Shown in pieces: positions 8,029 through 17,049 of a stretch of 64,000 bases of DNA. Location of the stretch: NCBI GenBank assembly GCA_910577045.1, contig CAJTLB010000001.1, positions 236,548 through 300,547 on the forward strand, read 5' to 3'. Position 1 is the stretch's first letter, and the number at the start of each line of letters is the position of its first letter. The position numbers were made by a program, and so were the translations under genes. Below the pieces are notes generated by a model that saw only the letters and a program-made list of their open reading frames with translations, was not told where the DNA came from and searched no databases. This DNA comes from an uncultured Lachnospiraceae bacterium (GTDB lineage Bacteria; Bacillota; Clostridia; Lachnospirales; Lachnospiraceae).

Positions 8029-10356
8029 ATGATATGTACAAGATGTGGTGCAGAAATAGGAGAAAATATAATCTGCCCAGAGTGTGGGAATATTGTGGAA
8101 AAGCAGGAAAATAGCCCTTTAGAGATAGGGGAATCTATAAATGAAACAGCAGGAAAGGAAATAAACAGCGATCCAGTAAAAATTGTGGATAATGTGGCAG
8201 AAAATTATGGATTTGACTGGCAGTCTGCCCATCAAAGCTCTAACCAGCCAGAAAAAAAGCCAGATAATAAGATTGTATACATAGTTATGGGAGTGATTGG
8301 GGCGGCAATTGCTGCAACATTACTATTTTTAGTACTAAACTTAGCTGGCGTAGGGGATCCAAAAAAAGATTTAGAAAAGGCATTTGCTAATACTGTAAAA
8401 GAATTGTCTGGCCAAGAGACGTTTGGCAAAATGGCAGAAGTAATGTATGAAAATAATCTTCTTTCACAGCAGCTTACATTTGCCATTAATAATGTGGTGG
8501 TTACAGAAAATGGTGAAAAAATAGAACTTATGGAGGAAAACCGGCCTATCCGGTTTGAACTAAATGGGACAACAGATAAAGAAAACCAAAGTTCTTGGAC
8601 ACAGATAAGCGGTGGTGCCGGGGAGTGCAAAGATATCCGTTTTGAGGTATTTTTTGATGAAGATGGATATTTGTTTGGGCTTCCAGATTTATATAAGTAT
8701 TATTTATCTATGACACCAGAAGAAATGGAAATGGTGACAGGGGTAGAAGTAAATTTAGAAGAGGGCGTGGATAGTGATAAAACAGCAGAAGCAATGGCAT
8801 CTCTTGGTAAAACATTTACAAAATGGCTTAAGGAGGCTTACCAAGATGTAAAATGTGAAAAAACAAAAAATGTAAAGTTAAATAGTGGGAACGAGGTACT
8901 CCGTGCCGATCAATATGATCTTACTATTTCCAGGAGGAATTATGAAAAGCATTTAAAGAAATTGCCTTCTATGATTTCTTCTGATGAAACATTTATGTCA
9001 TGGTATATAGAGATGACCTCTAAAAAACAGGCGGATGAACTGATTGAATCTTTGGAAGAGGTAGTAGAAAATTCTATGGTAACTTCCCGTGTAAGCCATT
9101 TGGTTATTTGTTCTGCATGGGTTTATGATAAAAAGGTAGTAGAAATAAAATTCCCATTGGATACAGCAGCAGAGAATATGGCAGCCGATATTGAATTTGA
9201 TGAATTGTCCGGGTATTTAGATATTGCTTTTTTAGGTAAGGAGAATATAGGGGATAATCTACGTGTAAATCTATATGCTACGTTAGACGGAGAACGGTTT
9301 TTAGTTGAATTTTCTTCTGTAAAAGATGGAAATACAAATGAGGTTAGTTTTAATACAGAAATTGCAGGAATTATTAATGTTAGTATGAAGGCAGAAAGTG
9401 AATATGATATTACAGAGGATCGATGTGAGTTTCGTATTTATAATGCTGAGTTAGATGCTTATATGGAAAACGGTTTTTCAAGCATGGGGCTGGTACTAAA
9501 TATGGATGGCAGTTATATACTTGCCAAGGGAAATGAGTTTTCTGTGCCAGATGTAGAATCAAAACAGTTTATGGAGATGTCTGAGGACGAAGCACAAGAA
9601 ATGGTTGTTACTATATTGGAAAATGCGCAGACACAAGGTTGTATACCATCCATATATGAAAGTGCGCTGCTAGGGTTCCTAGATGGCTGGAGAGCAGGCA
9701 TGGATTCTTCTAAAAATCCTGGAGATAACGGCGGCGGGCAATTAGATGGCTCTGAATATATGACTTATGAAGAGTTTGCAGAATTAGTAAAGACAATTTA
9801 TGGCGATATGTATTCCGAAGAGGATATGAGGGAGGTTTACCAGAATCTATACGGAGACATCGAGTATGATACCAATGGGATTGTATATGGCAGCAATGGG
9901 CTTCCTTACCTGTTTTGTGATTATGAAGATATGATATTAGAAATCCAGCCAGCAGAGGGTTTCTTGTTTTCTAAGAATTATTCTGATGCCTATACGGTGG
10001 AATATGATAAATATATTGGAGATACCGATCTAATTGTAATGACTTATAATATTACAGAAGAAGATGTAATGGAATATTTACAAGAAGCAGTCGAATACCA
10101 AGAAGAGTATTATACAGAATCTGGTTATCCTGATTTTACAATAGGAAAAATAGAAACAGGAATTATTAACGGTTATACAGTTAGTTGGATGGAATATAGG
10201 GCATCTGATGGTGTAAATAAGGCAAATGGCATTTTGGCATATGCACAGGTAGGGGACCATGGATGCGTGTTGGATATCTATAGTATATATGGATCGGAGG
10301 GTGTATCTGAGGAATTGTTAAAGCAATGCTTCCAAATGAAACTAATAGAAAATTAA
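8029..10356 (+). CDS. Membrane-anchored protein with N-terminal zinc ribbon
   Basis: A 775-residue protein. It starts with a zinc ribbon, CTRCGAEIGENIICPECG (two CxxC pairs, residues 3-20), then a polar linker of about 60 residues, one membrane helix (about 83-108, VMGVIGAAIAATLLFLVLNL) and a large, mainly polar domain, expected outside the cell. The outer part has no motif that can be named; it is acidic and looks beta-rich. This plan of cytoplasmic zinc ribbon, helix and large ectodomain is common among unassigned clostridial proteins. The ATG at 8029 is preceded by AAAGGGAGGAAG; the longer frame from 7930 has no such site. Confidence 0.7.
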   Translation: MICTRCGAEIGENIICPECGNIVEKQENSPLEIGESINETAGKEINSDPVKIVDNVAENYGFDWQSAHQSSNQPEKKPDNKIVYIVMGVIGAAIAATLLFLVLNLAGVGDPKKDLEKAFANTVKELSGQETFGKMAEVMYENNLLSQQLTFAINNVVVTENGEKIELMEENRPIRFELNGTTDKENQSSWTQISGGAGECKDIRFEVFFDEDGYLFGLPDLYKYYLSMTPEEMEMVTGVEVNLEEGVDSDKTAEAMASLGKTFTKWLKEAYQDVKCEKTKNVKLNSGNEVLRADQYDLTISRRNYEKHLKKLPSMISSDETFMSWYIEMTSKKQADELIESLEEVVENSMVTSRVSHLVICSAWVYDKKVVEIKFPLDTAAENMAADIEFDELSGYLDIAFLGKENIGDNLRVNLYATLDGERFLVEFSSVKDGNTNEVSFNTEIAGIINVSMKAESEYDITEDRCEFRIYNAELDAYMENGFSSMGLVLNMDGSYILAKGNEFSVPDVESKQFMEMSEDEAQEMVVTILENAQTQGCIPSIYESALLGFLDGWRAGMDSSKNPGDNGGGQLDGSEYMTYEEFAELVKTIYGDMYSEEDMREVYQNLYGDIEYDTNGIVYGSNGLPYLFCDYEDMILEIQPAEGFLFSKNYSDAYTVEYDKYIGDTDLIVMTYNITEEDVMEYLQEAVEYQEEYYTESGYPDFTIGKIETGIINGYTVSWMEYRASDGVNKANGILAYAQVGDHGCVLDIYSIYGSEGVSEELLKQCFQMKLIEN

Positions 10357-10394
10357 AAAGGTAGAAGATTTTTAATGGAGAGGATGGGTAGGAT

Positions 10395-10721
10395 ATGGAA
10401 GGCAGTATAATTGGGTTTGTGATATGGTGTGCGGTTGGCATATTATTTATAGGGTTAGCAGTATATTCATGGGTTTCACAAAAACCTATGGGGTTTTGGG
10501 CAAATGCAGAGATATTCGAAGTTTCTGATATAAAAAGATATAACCGTGCTATGTCGAAATTGTTTTTAATATTTGGTGTGGTTTTTATTGCTTTAGGTAT
10601 TCCCCTACTTGCTGGGAAAAACTCTGCAGGGATTATATTTTCTATAATTGGGGTTATGGTAGAAAGTATTATGGCTATGGTTATTTATTCTACAATAATT
10701 GAAAAGAAATATAGGAAATAA
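10395..10721 (+). CDS. Small integral membrane protein, three predicted helices
   Basis: A 108-residue, strongly hydrophobic protein with membrane segments near residues 5-27 (GFVIWCAVGILFIGLAVYSW), 53-74 and 79-102. The loop between helices one and two holds WANAEIFEVSDIKRYNRAMS, a pattern seen in small Firmicute membrane proteins annotated as DUF3784-like; that assignment is tentative. It follows the zinc-ribbon gene by 38 bases in the same direction with GGAGAGG in the gap, so the two are probably co-transcribed. Function unknown. Confidence 0.6.
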   Translation: MEGSIIGFVIWCAVGILFIGLAVYSWVSQKPMGFWANAEIFEVSDIKRYNRAMSKLFLIFGVVFIALGIPLLAGKNSAGIIFSIIGVMVESIMAMVIYSTIIEKKYRK

Positions 10722-10748
10722 AGAAAAGAAGGGTTGCTTAACAGTGTG

Positions 10749-10811
10749 ATATGTTCCCTTGTGGGTAGACAAGTTAAATAATAAAAGCTTGTTACTTAGG
10801 AGGGAGCATAT
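10749..10811 (+). terminator. Large hairpin after the 10395 gene
   Basis: The outer arms ATATGTTCCCT (10749-10759) and AGGGAGCATAT (10801-10811) pair with one G-U. An inner stem ACAAG/CTTGT lies at 10769-10792. A short T-rich stretch (TTTATG) follows. The arms resemble those of the hairpin at 51093-51135. Confidence 0.5.
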
Positions 10812-10899
10812 TTTATGTCTAAAAGGAAAAATCTCAAAAAAGAAGAAACAGACTATTGACATAATAATATATCTTTATAAAAATCATGGAGGAAAAAGT

Positions 10900-11877
10900 A
10901 TGCCAAAGAAATCATTACAAATGGCAGAGAAACTTTTTTTAGAAATGGAACCTATAAAAAGTTGCTCTTTTGTGGAATCAAAACTTTTTAATTTGCAAGT
11001 TTTCCGAGCAGAAACAAAATATCAACCTACTTATATTAGAAAGAATGGAATAATTTTTACAGACAATAGTTTAGAATGGCTGAAAACATTACAAGATGAA
11101 TCTATTGATTTGATTTTTGCTGACCCACCTTATAACATTAAAAAGGCAGATTGGGATAAATTTGATTCGCAAGAGAAATATATTGAATGGTCATTGCAAT
11201 GGATAAGAGAGGCTTCAAGGATTCTTAAACCTACAGGCAGTTTATATATTTGTGGGTTTAGTGAAATTTTAGCTGATTTAAAACACCCTGCTATGCGCTA
11301 TTTTTCGGGATGCAAATGGCTAATTTGGCATTATAGAAATAAAGCTAATCTAGGAAATGATTGGGGAAGATCACACGAAAGCATTTTACATCTTAGAAAA
11401 AACAAAAAATTTGAATTAAATTTGGATGAAGTTAGAATTCCATATGGTAATCATACTTTGAAATATCCTATGCACCCACAGGCAGAAAGTAGTCAGTATT
11501 CAAATGGAAAAAAAACAGCTCCCGTATGGACGCCAAATCCGTTAGGAGCTAAACCAAAAGATGTATTTGAAATACCAACTACTTGTAATGGAATGGGTGA
11601 AAAAACAAAGCATCCTACCCAGAAGCCAGAAGAATTGCTTCGTAAACTTATATTAGCTTCAAGTCAAGTAGGTGATATTGTGCTTGATCCATTTTCTGGT
11701 TCAGGGACAACTTTAGTGGTTGCTGAACAACTACAACGGCTGTGGGTTGGATGTGAGATGAATGAAGAGTATAATTCTTGGGCAATTAAACGAATAGATG
11801 ATGTTTTTCTACAACCAATAGAAAAATGGATCGAATTTGATAAAGAAAATGTAAAAAGGAGGGAATCAATAAGATGA
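10900..11877 (+). CDS. Type II DNA methyltransferase (N6-adenine/N4-cytosine, beta-class order)
   Basis: A 325-residue SAM-dependent DNA methylase. The catalytic motif IV is DPPY (75-78, IFADPPYNIKKADWDKF) and comes before the SAM-binding motif I, DPFSGSGTT (263-271). A target-recognition stretch lies between them and HPTQKPEEL precedes motif I. This order resembles the MboII/RsrI type; the recognition site cannot be read from the sequence. ATCATGGAGG precedes the ATG at 10900, so the longer frame from 10759 is rejected. It overlaps a 42-codon frame by ATGA. No restriction enzyme gene is present and base composition is more AT-rich than the flanking genes, suggesting acquisition. Confidence 0.85.
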   Translation: MPKKSLQMAEKLFLEMEPIKSCSFVESKLFNLQVFRAETKYQPTYIRKNGIIFTDNSLEWLKTLQDESIDLIFADPPYNIKKADWDKFDSQEKYIEWSLQWIREASRILKPTGSLYICGFSEILADLKHPAMRYFSGCKWLIWHYRNKANLGNDWGRSHESILHLRKNKKFELNLDEVRIPYGNHTLKYPMHPQAESSQYSNGKKTAPVWTPNPLGAKPKDVFEIPTTCNGMGEKTKHPTQKPEELLRKLILASSQVGDIVLDPFSGSGTTLVVAEQLQRLWVGCEMNEEYNSWAIKRIDDVFLQPIEKWIEFDKENVKRRESIR

Positions 11878-12002
11878 CACTATCACAATTAGTAGAGTGG
11901 GCAAAGAACAAAAACCGTTTTCAGACTATTGACGATTATTCAGCATTCATTCGAACTCTTGATGTTTTACTTACAGAAGATATTTGGAGGTTTATTGAAT
12001 AA
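11874..12002 (+). CDS. Short ORF coupled to the methyltransferase (42 aa, possible truncated partner)
   Basis: The ATG overlaps the methyltransferase stop (ATGA), and AAAAAGGAGGG stands at the right distance, so translation is likely. The frame encodes 42 residues beginning MTLSQLVEWAKNKNRFQTID and ends at TAA. It could be the N-terminus of a lost restriction enzyme or a small independent protein. No family is recognised. Confidence 0.45.
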   Translation: MTLSQLVEWAKNKNRFQTIDDYSAFIRTLDVLLTEDIWRFIE

Positions 12003-12341
12003 GTTTTAAAATATATAGCTCATTTTCCAAAAATCTTAATTATGGTTGTAAAGGCTATATAAATAATCTTGAAGAAGTTAAATAACTGAAATTTGATAAA
12101 AGTATATAAGTAAATTGGATGAGCCAGGAATTAAGGAAAAAAATTTCTGGCTTTATTTGTGGATATAATTAAAAAGTTTTTTGCAAAATATCACAGCAGA
12201 TATGGTAAAAATTTAAACACAATTTATAAAAACAGAGAAAAAATAAAGTGGTTTAGTAAAAATTTTTAAAGCAGATTAAAGATAAATTGTTTCTAAAAGT
12301 GGCATTTTAAGCAAAAAATTTAATATTTTCTTTTATAATAT
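12003..12341. other. AT-rich non-coding stretch
   Basis: No gene is seen on either strand here or on up to 12483. It holds a terminator at 12122-12152 and leads into the gltB control region. If a restriction enzyme gene once followed the methylase, nothing recognisable remains. Confidence 0.5.
12122..12152 (+). terminator. Terminator of the methyltransferase unit
   Basis: The arms AGCCAGGAATT (12122-12132) and AATTTCTGGCT (12142-12152) have one mismatch and are followed by TTATTTG. It ends the methylase transcript, about 120 bases after the short partner ORF. Confidence 0.65.
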
Positions 12342-12385
12342 TCAGATAATATATGTCTGATATATTCAATAATCAAATTATCTGA
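12342..12385. promoter_or_regulatory. Inverted repeat upstream of the gltB promoter
   Basis: TCAGATAAT (12342-12350) and its exact reverse complement ATTATCTGA (12377-12385) are 26 bases apart, ending 20 bases before the -35 box. A third partial copy, TGTCTGA, is at 12354-12360. The placement fits an activator or repressor site for glutamate synthase, but the binding protein is unknown and no regulator gene is adjacent. Confidence 0.4.
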
Positions 12386-12405
12386 CAAATATATGAAAAA
12401 AGTAG

Positions 12406-12434
12406 TTTACAGAAGCAGAAAAAAGGTGTATGAT
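12406..12434 (+). promoter_or_regulatory. Sigma-A promoter of gltBD
   Basis: TTTACA (12406-12411) and TATGAT (12429-12434) have the ideal 17-base spacing, 49 bases before the gltB ATG. Confidence 0.7.
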
Positions 12435-12483
12435 ATACAGCAGGTAAAGGAATAAGCCAAGGAAAAGGGAAAGGGATGGTAAT

Positions 12484-15400
12484 ATGGGCCAGAGAGAAAA
12501 AGAGTTAGGTGTTGTTCCAACTGGGTTATATCAAAAAGAATTTGAACATGATAACTGTGGAATTGGTGCAGTAGTCAATATAAAAGGGGTTCGGTCACAC
12601 CAAACAGTGGAAAATGCGCTTAAGATTGTGGAAAATTTGGAACACCGTGCTGGAAAGGATGCAGAAGGGAAAACGGGAGACGGGGTTGGCATTATGCTGC
12701 AAATTTCCCATAAGTTCTTCCAGAAGGCAGTAAAGCCATTAGGGTTTGAGATTGGGAAAGAAAGAGAATATGGGATTGGCATGTTCTTTTTCCCACAAAA
12801 TGAGCTGGAAAGAAACCAGGCCATGAAAATGTTTGAAATTATTGTAAAAAAAGAGGGATTGGAATTCCTTGGCTGGAGGAAGGTCCCAACTAACCCTTCT
12901 ATTCTTGGGAAAAAGGCAGTAGATTGTATGCCTTGTATTTTACAGGCGTTTGTAAAGAAGCCAAAGAACTTAGAGGCAGGGCTTGCGTTTGACAGAAGGC
13001 TGTATGTGGTACGCCGCGTATTTGAGCAAAGCAATGATGATACGTATGTAGTGTCTTTGTCTAGCAGGACAATTGTATATAAAGGCATGTTTTTAGTAGG
13101 GGAGCTTAGGTTGTTTTTTGCAGATTTACAATCTATAGATTATGAATCAGCCATTGCATTGGTACATTCTCGTTTTAGCACAAATACAAACCCAAGCTGG
13201 CAAAGGGCACATCCATACCGTTTTATTGTGCATAATGGAGAAATTAATACAATCCGTGGGAATGCAGACCGTATGTTAGGACGGGAAGAAAGCATGGAAT
13301 CTGATTTGTTAAAGAGTGAGATGCACAAAATCCTGCCTGTAATCAATGCAGAAGGGTCCGATTCAGCGATGCTTGATAATGCGCTGGAATTTATGGTGAT
13401 GAGTGGAATGGATTTACCACTTGCAGTAATGATTACCATACCAGAACCATGGAGCAATGATAAGGCTATGCCGCAGATTAAGAAAGATTTTTATCAATAT
13501 TATGCAACTATGATGGAACCATGGGATGGGCCAGCTTCTATTTTATTTACAGATGGGGATATTATGGGGGCAGTATTGGACAGAAATGGGTTAAGGCCTT
13601 CCCGTTATTATATTACTGATAATAATGATATGATTCTTTCTTCAGAGGTAGGGGCATTGGAATTAGACCAGACGCATATTGTAAAAAAAGAACGGCTCCG
13701 CCCCGGGAAAATGTTATTGGTAGACACGATAAAAGGCGAATTAGTAAATGATGAAGATTTGAAATTACGTTATGCCTCTAAGCAGCCATATGGAGAGTGG
13801 CTGGATAATCATTTAGTGGAATTAAAACAACTGAAAATCCCAAATAAAGGGGTAGTAAAATATCAAGAAGAAGAACAGGCAAAGCTACAAAAGGCATTTG
13901 GTTATACCTACGAACAACTACGCACTATGATTTTACCTATGGCACAGAATGGTGCAGAAGCAGTATCTGCAATGGGTGCGGATAGCCCCCTTGCTGTATT
14001 ATCAAACCAACATCAGCCATTGTTTAATTATTTTAAGCAGTTATTTGCCCAGGTAACAAATCCGCCTATTGATGCAATCCGGGAGGAAATTGTAACTGCT
14101 ACGTCTATTTATATTGGTGAAGATGGGAACCTTTTAGAAGAAAAAGCAGAGAATTGTAAGATTTTAAAGATAAATAACCCAATTCTTACAAATACAGATA
14201 TGTTAAAAATTAAGCATATGAAAGTAGAAGGTTTTAAGGTAGAAGAGATTCCAATTGTATATTATAAAAATACTTCTTTGGAAAAGGCAATTGACCATAT
14301 TTTCCTGGAAGTAGACCGTGCACATCGGGATGGGGCCAATATTATTATATTGTCTGACCGTGGAGTAGATGAAAACCATGTGCCAATTCCATCTTTGTTA
14401 GCAGTATCGGCAGTGCACCAACATTTGGTAAAAACAAAGAAACGGACTAGTGTCGCAATTATCCTAGAAAGTGGGGAACCAAGGGAAGTCCATCATTTTG
14501 CAACTCTTTTGGGATATGGGGCTTGTGCAATTAACCCATATTTGGCATTAGAATCTATCCGTTATTTAATTGAAACAGGTATGTTAGATAAGGATTATTA
14601 TGCAGCAGTAGATGATTACAATAGTGCTGTTTTGCATGGCATTGTAAAGATTGCTTCTAAAATGGGCATTTCTACGATTCAATCCTACCAAGGTTCCCAA
14701 ATTTTTGAGGCAATTGGGATTCATGAAGAGGTAATCCAAAAGTATTTTACAGGGACAGTAAGCCGGGTAGGGGGAATTGGGCTTGCTGAAATTGCAAAAG
14801 ATGTGGATGCGCTTCATTCTTCTGCTTTTGATCCATTGGGGTTAAGTGTGGATATGACGTTAGACAGTGTAGGGAGCCATAAAGAACGGGCTGGGAAGGA
14901 GGAACATTTATACAATCCTCTTACTATCCATTTGTTGCAAAAAGCAACACAGCAAGGGGACTACCAAGTATTCCAACAATATTCCAAGGAGCTTCACAAA
15001 GAAAGGAAAGCAATGAATTTAAGGGGGCTTTTGGAATTTAATTATCCAGTAAAAGGAGTCCCTATTGAAGAGGTAGAGAGCGTAGATTCTATTGTGCAGC
15101 GTTTTAAAACAGGGGCAATGTCTTATGGATCGATTTCACAAGAAGCCCATGAAACATTGGCGATTGCAATGAATAAGCTGCATGGTAAGTCAAATAGTGG
15201 CGAAGGGGGAGAAAGTTTAGAACGCCTAGAACCTGGGATAGACGGGATAAACCGTTGTTCTGCCATTAAACAAGTGGCATCAGGCCGTTTTGGTGTTACT
15301 TCCCGTTATTTAGTAAGTGCAAAAGAGATCCAGATTAAAATGGCGCAAGGGGCAAAACCGGGGGAAGGAGGGCAGCTTCCAGCAGGGAAAGTATATCCAT

Positions 15401-17037
15401 GGATTGCAAAAACAAGACATTCTACGCCGGGAGTAGGGTTGATTTCCCCGCCACCCCATCATGATATTTATTCAATAGAAGATTTAGCACAATTAATCTA
15501 TGATTTAAAAAATGCAAATAAAGATGCAAGAATTTCAGTAAAACTGGTATCAGAAGCAGGCGTAGGGACAGTAGCCGCAGGGGTGGCAAAGGCAGGGGCA
15601 CAAGTTATTTTAGTATCTGGTTTTGATGGCGGGACAGGTGCAGCCCCAAGGAATTCTATTTATAATGCCGGGCTTCCATGGGAACTAGGGCTTGCAGAAA
15701 CCCATCAAACATTAATTATGAATGGGCTGCGGGATAAAGTAGTGTTAGAAACAGATGGAAAGCTAATGACTGGAAGGGATGTAGTAATTGCTGCATTGTT
15801 AGGGGCAGAAGAATTTGGTTTTGCAACAGCCCCGCTTGTAACAATGGGGTGTGTTATGATGAGAGTTTGTAATTTAGATACCTGCCCTGTTGGTGTTGCC
15901 ACACAGAACCCGGAACTCCGTAAACGTTTTAAAGGAAAACCGGAGTATGTAATCCATTTTATGCGTTTTGTGGCGCAAGAATTAAGGGAATATATGGCAA
16001 AACTGGGAGTCCGTACTATGGATGAGCTGGTAGGTAGGACAGATTTATTAAAAATTAATGATAAAATCGACTGCCGCGGTTCGAAATTAATGGATTTATC
16101 TAGAATATTAAACAATCCATATGCAGGCAAAAAGTTAGCTGGCTATACGCAAAAGAAGGTATATAATTTCCATTTAGAGAAGACCTTAGATGAAACCGTA
16201 TTAATGAAAAAATTACAAGGTGCTTTAGATTCTGGGCAAAAAAGAAGTATTGAACTGGATGTTTCTAATACAGACCGTGCTTTTGGCACTATTTTTGGAT
16301 CAGAAATTACGAAACGGTTCCAAGATAGTTTGGCAGAAGATACCTTTACGGTAAAGTGTAAGGGAAGCGGCGGGCAAAGTTTTGGGGCGTTTATCCCAAA
16401 AGGGCTTACACTGGAATTAACAGGAGATAGTAATGACTATTTTGGCAAGGGGCTATCTGGTGGGAAGTTGGTGGTTTATCCGCCAAAAGGCGTAAAATTT
16501 AAGGCAGAGGAAAATATTATTATTGGAAATGTGGCCCTTTATGGGGCAACCAGCGGCAAGGCGTTTATTAACGGCGTAGCCGGGGAACGGTTCTGCGTTA
16601 GGAATTCTGGCGCTACTGCAGTAGTTGAAGGAGTAGGCGACCATGGCTGTGAATATATGACAGGCGGCAGGGTAGTAGTATTAGGCCTAACAGGCAAAAA
16701 TTTTGCAGCAGGCATGAGTGGCGGGATTGCCTATGTATTAGATGAAAACCGTGATTTATATACACGGTTAAATAAAGAGATGGTTTCTTTAGTAAATTTA
16801 ACTTCAAAATATGATGTATTAGAGTTAAAAGAAATGATAGAAGAACATGTTGCTTATACAAATTCAGAAAAAGGGAAAGAAATTTTAAATCATTTTGGAG
16901 AATACCTGCCCAAGTTTAAAAAGATTATGCCACATGATTATGAGCGTATGATGAATACGATTATTCAAATGGAAGAAAAAGGCCTAAGCAGTGAACAAGC
17001 ACAAATTGAAGCATTTTATGCAAATACAAGGAAGTAA
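12484..17037 (+). CDS. gltB: Glutamate synthase, large (alpha) subunit
   Basis: A 1517-residue subunit of glutamate synthase, which makes two glutamates from glutamine and 2-oxoglutarate. The N-terminal class II amidotransferase has its nucleophile at C25 (DNCGIG), which must become the first residue after removal of a propeptide. The central and FMN-binding synthase domains follow, with a 3Fe-4S motif at C1123, C1129 and C1134 (CVMMRVCNLDTC). A C-terminal GXGXG beta-helix domain ends the protein. Full usual length. gltD follows 12 bases downstream and shares its mRNA. The RBS is AAAGGGATGG. Confidence 0.96.
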   Translation: MGQREKELGVVPTGLYQKEFEHDNCGIGAVVNIKGVRSHQTVENALKIVENLEHRAGKDAEGKTGDGVGIMLQISHKFFQKAVKPLGFEIGKEREYGIGMFFFPQNELERNQAMKMFEIIVKKEGLEFLGWRKVPTNPSILGKKAVDCMPCILQAFVKKPKNLEAGLAFDRRLYVVRRVFEQSNDDTYVVSLSSRTIVYKGMFLVGELRLFFADLQSIDYESAIALVHSRFSTNTNPSWQRAHPYRFIVHNGEINTIRGNADRMLGREESMESDLLKSEMHKILPVINAEGSDSAMLDNALEFMVMSGMDLPLAVMITIPEPWSNDKAMPQIKKDFYQYYATMMEPWDGPASILFTDGDIMGAVLDRNGLRPSRYYITDNNDMILSSEVGALELDQTHIVKKERLRPGKMLLVDTIKGELVNDEDLKLRYASKQPYGEWLDNHLVELKQLKIPNKGVVKYQEEEQAKLQKAFGYTYEQLRTMILPMAQNGAEAVSAMGADSPLAVLSNQHQPLFNYFKQLFAQVTNPPIDAIREEIVTATSIYIGEDGNLLEEKAENCKILKINNPILTNTDMLKIKHMKVEGFKVEEIPIVYYKNTSLEKAIDHIFLEVDRAHRDGANIIILSDRGVDENHVPIPSLLAVSAVHQHLVKTKKRTSVAIILESGEPREVHHFATLLGYGACAINPYLALESIRYLIETGMLDKDYYAAVDDYNSAVLHGIVKIASKMGISTIQSYQGSQIFEAIGIHEEVIQKYFTGTVSRVGGIGLAEIAKDVDALHSSAFDPLGLSVDMTLDSVGSHKERAGKEEHLYNPLTIHLLQKATQQGDYQVFQQYSKELHKERKAMNLRGLLEFNYPVKGVPIEEVESVDSIVQRFKTGAMSYGSISQEAHETLAIAMNKLHGKSNSGEGGESLERLEPGIDGINRCSAIKQVASGRFGVTSRYLVSAKEIQIKMAQGAKPGEGGQLPAGKVYPWIAKTRHSTPGVGLISPPPHHDIYSIEDLAQLIYDLKNANKDARISVKLVSEAGVGTVAAGVAKAGAQVILVSGFDGGTGAAPRNSIYNAGLPWELGLAETHQTLIMNGLRDKVVLETDGKLMTGRDVVIAALLGAEEFGFATAPLVTMGCVMMRVCNLDTCPVGVATQNPELRKRFKGKPEYVIHFMRFVAQELREYMAKLGVRTMDELVGRTDLLKINDKIDCRGSKLMDLSRILNNPYAGKKLAGYTQKKVYNFHLEKTLDETVLMKKLQGALDSGQKRSIELDVSNTDRAFGTIFGSEITKRFQDSLAEDTFTVKCKGSGGQSFGAFIPKGLTLELTGDSNDYFGKGLSGGKLVVYPPKGVKFKAEENIIIGNVALYGATSGKAFINGVAGERFCVRNSGATAVVEGVGDHGCEYMTGGRVVVLGLTGKNFAAGMSGGIAYVLDENRDLYTRLNKEMVSLVNLTSKYDVLELKEMIEEHVAYTNSEKGKEILNHFGEYLPKFKKIMPHDYERMMNTIIQMEEKGLSSEQAQIEAFYANTRK

Positions 17038-17049
17038 GGAGGAAAAAAT

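Noticed and set aside
15705..16130. 141-codon minus-strand frame
   Set aside because: Antisense to the FMN/3Fe-4S region of gltB.
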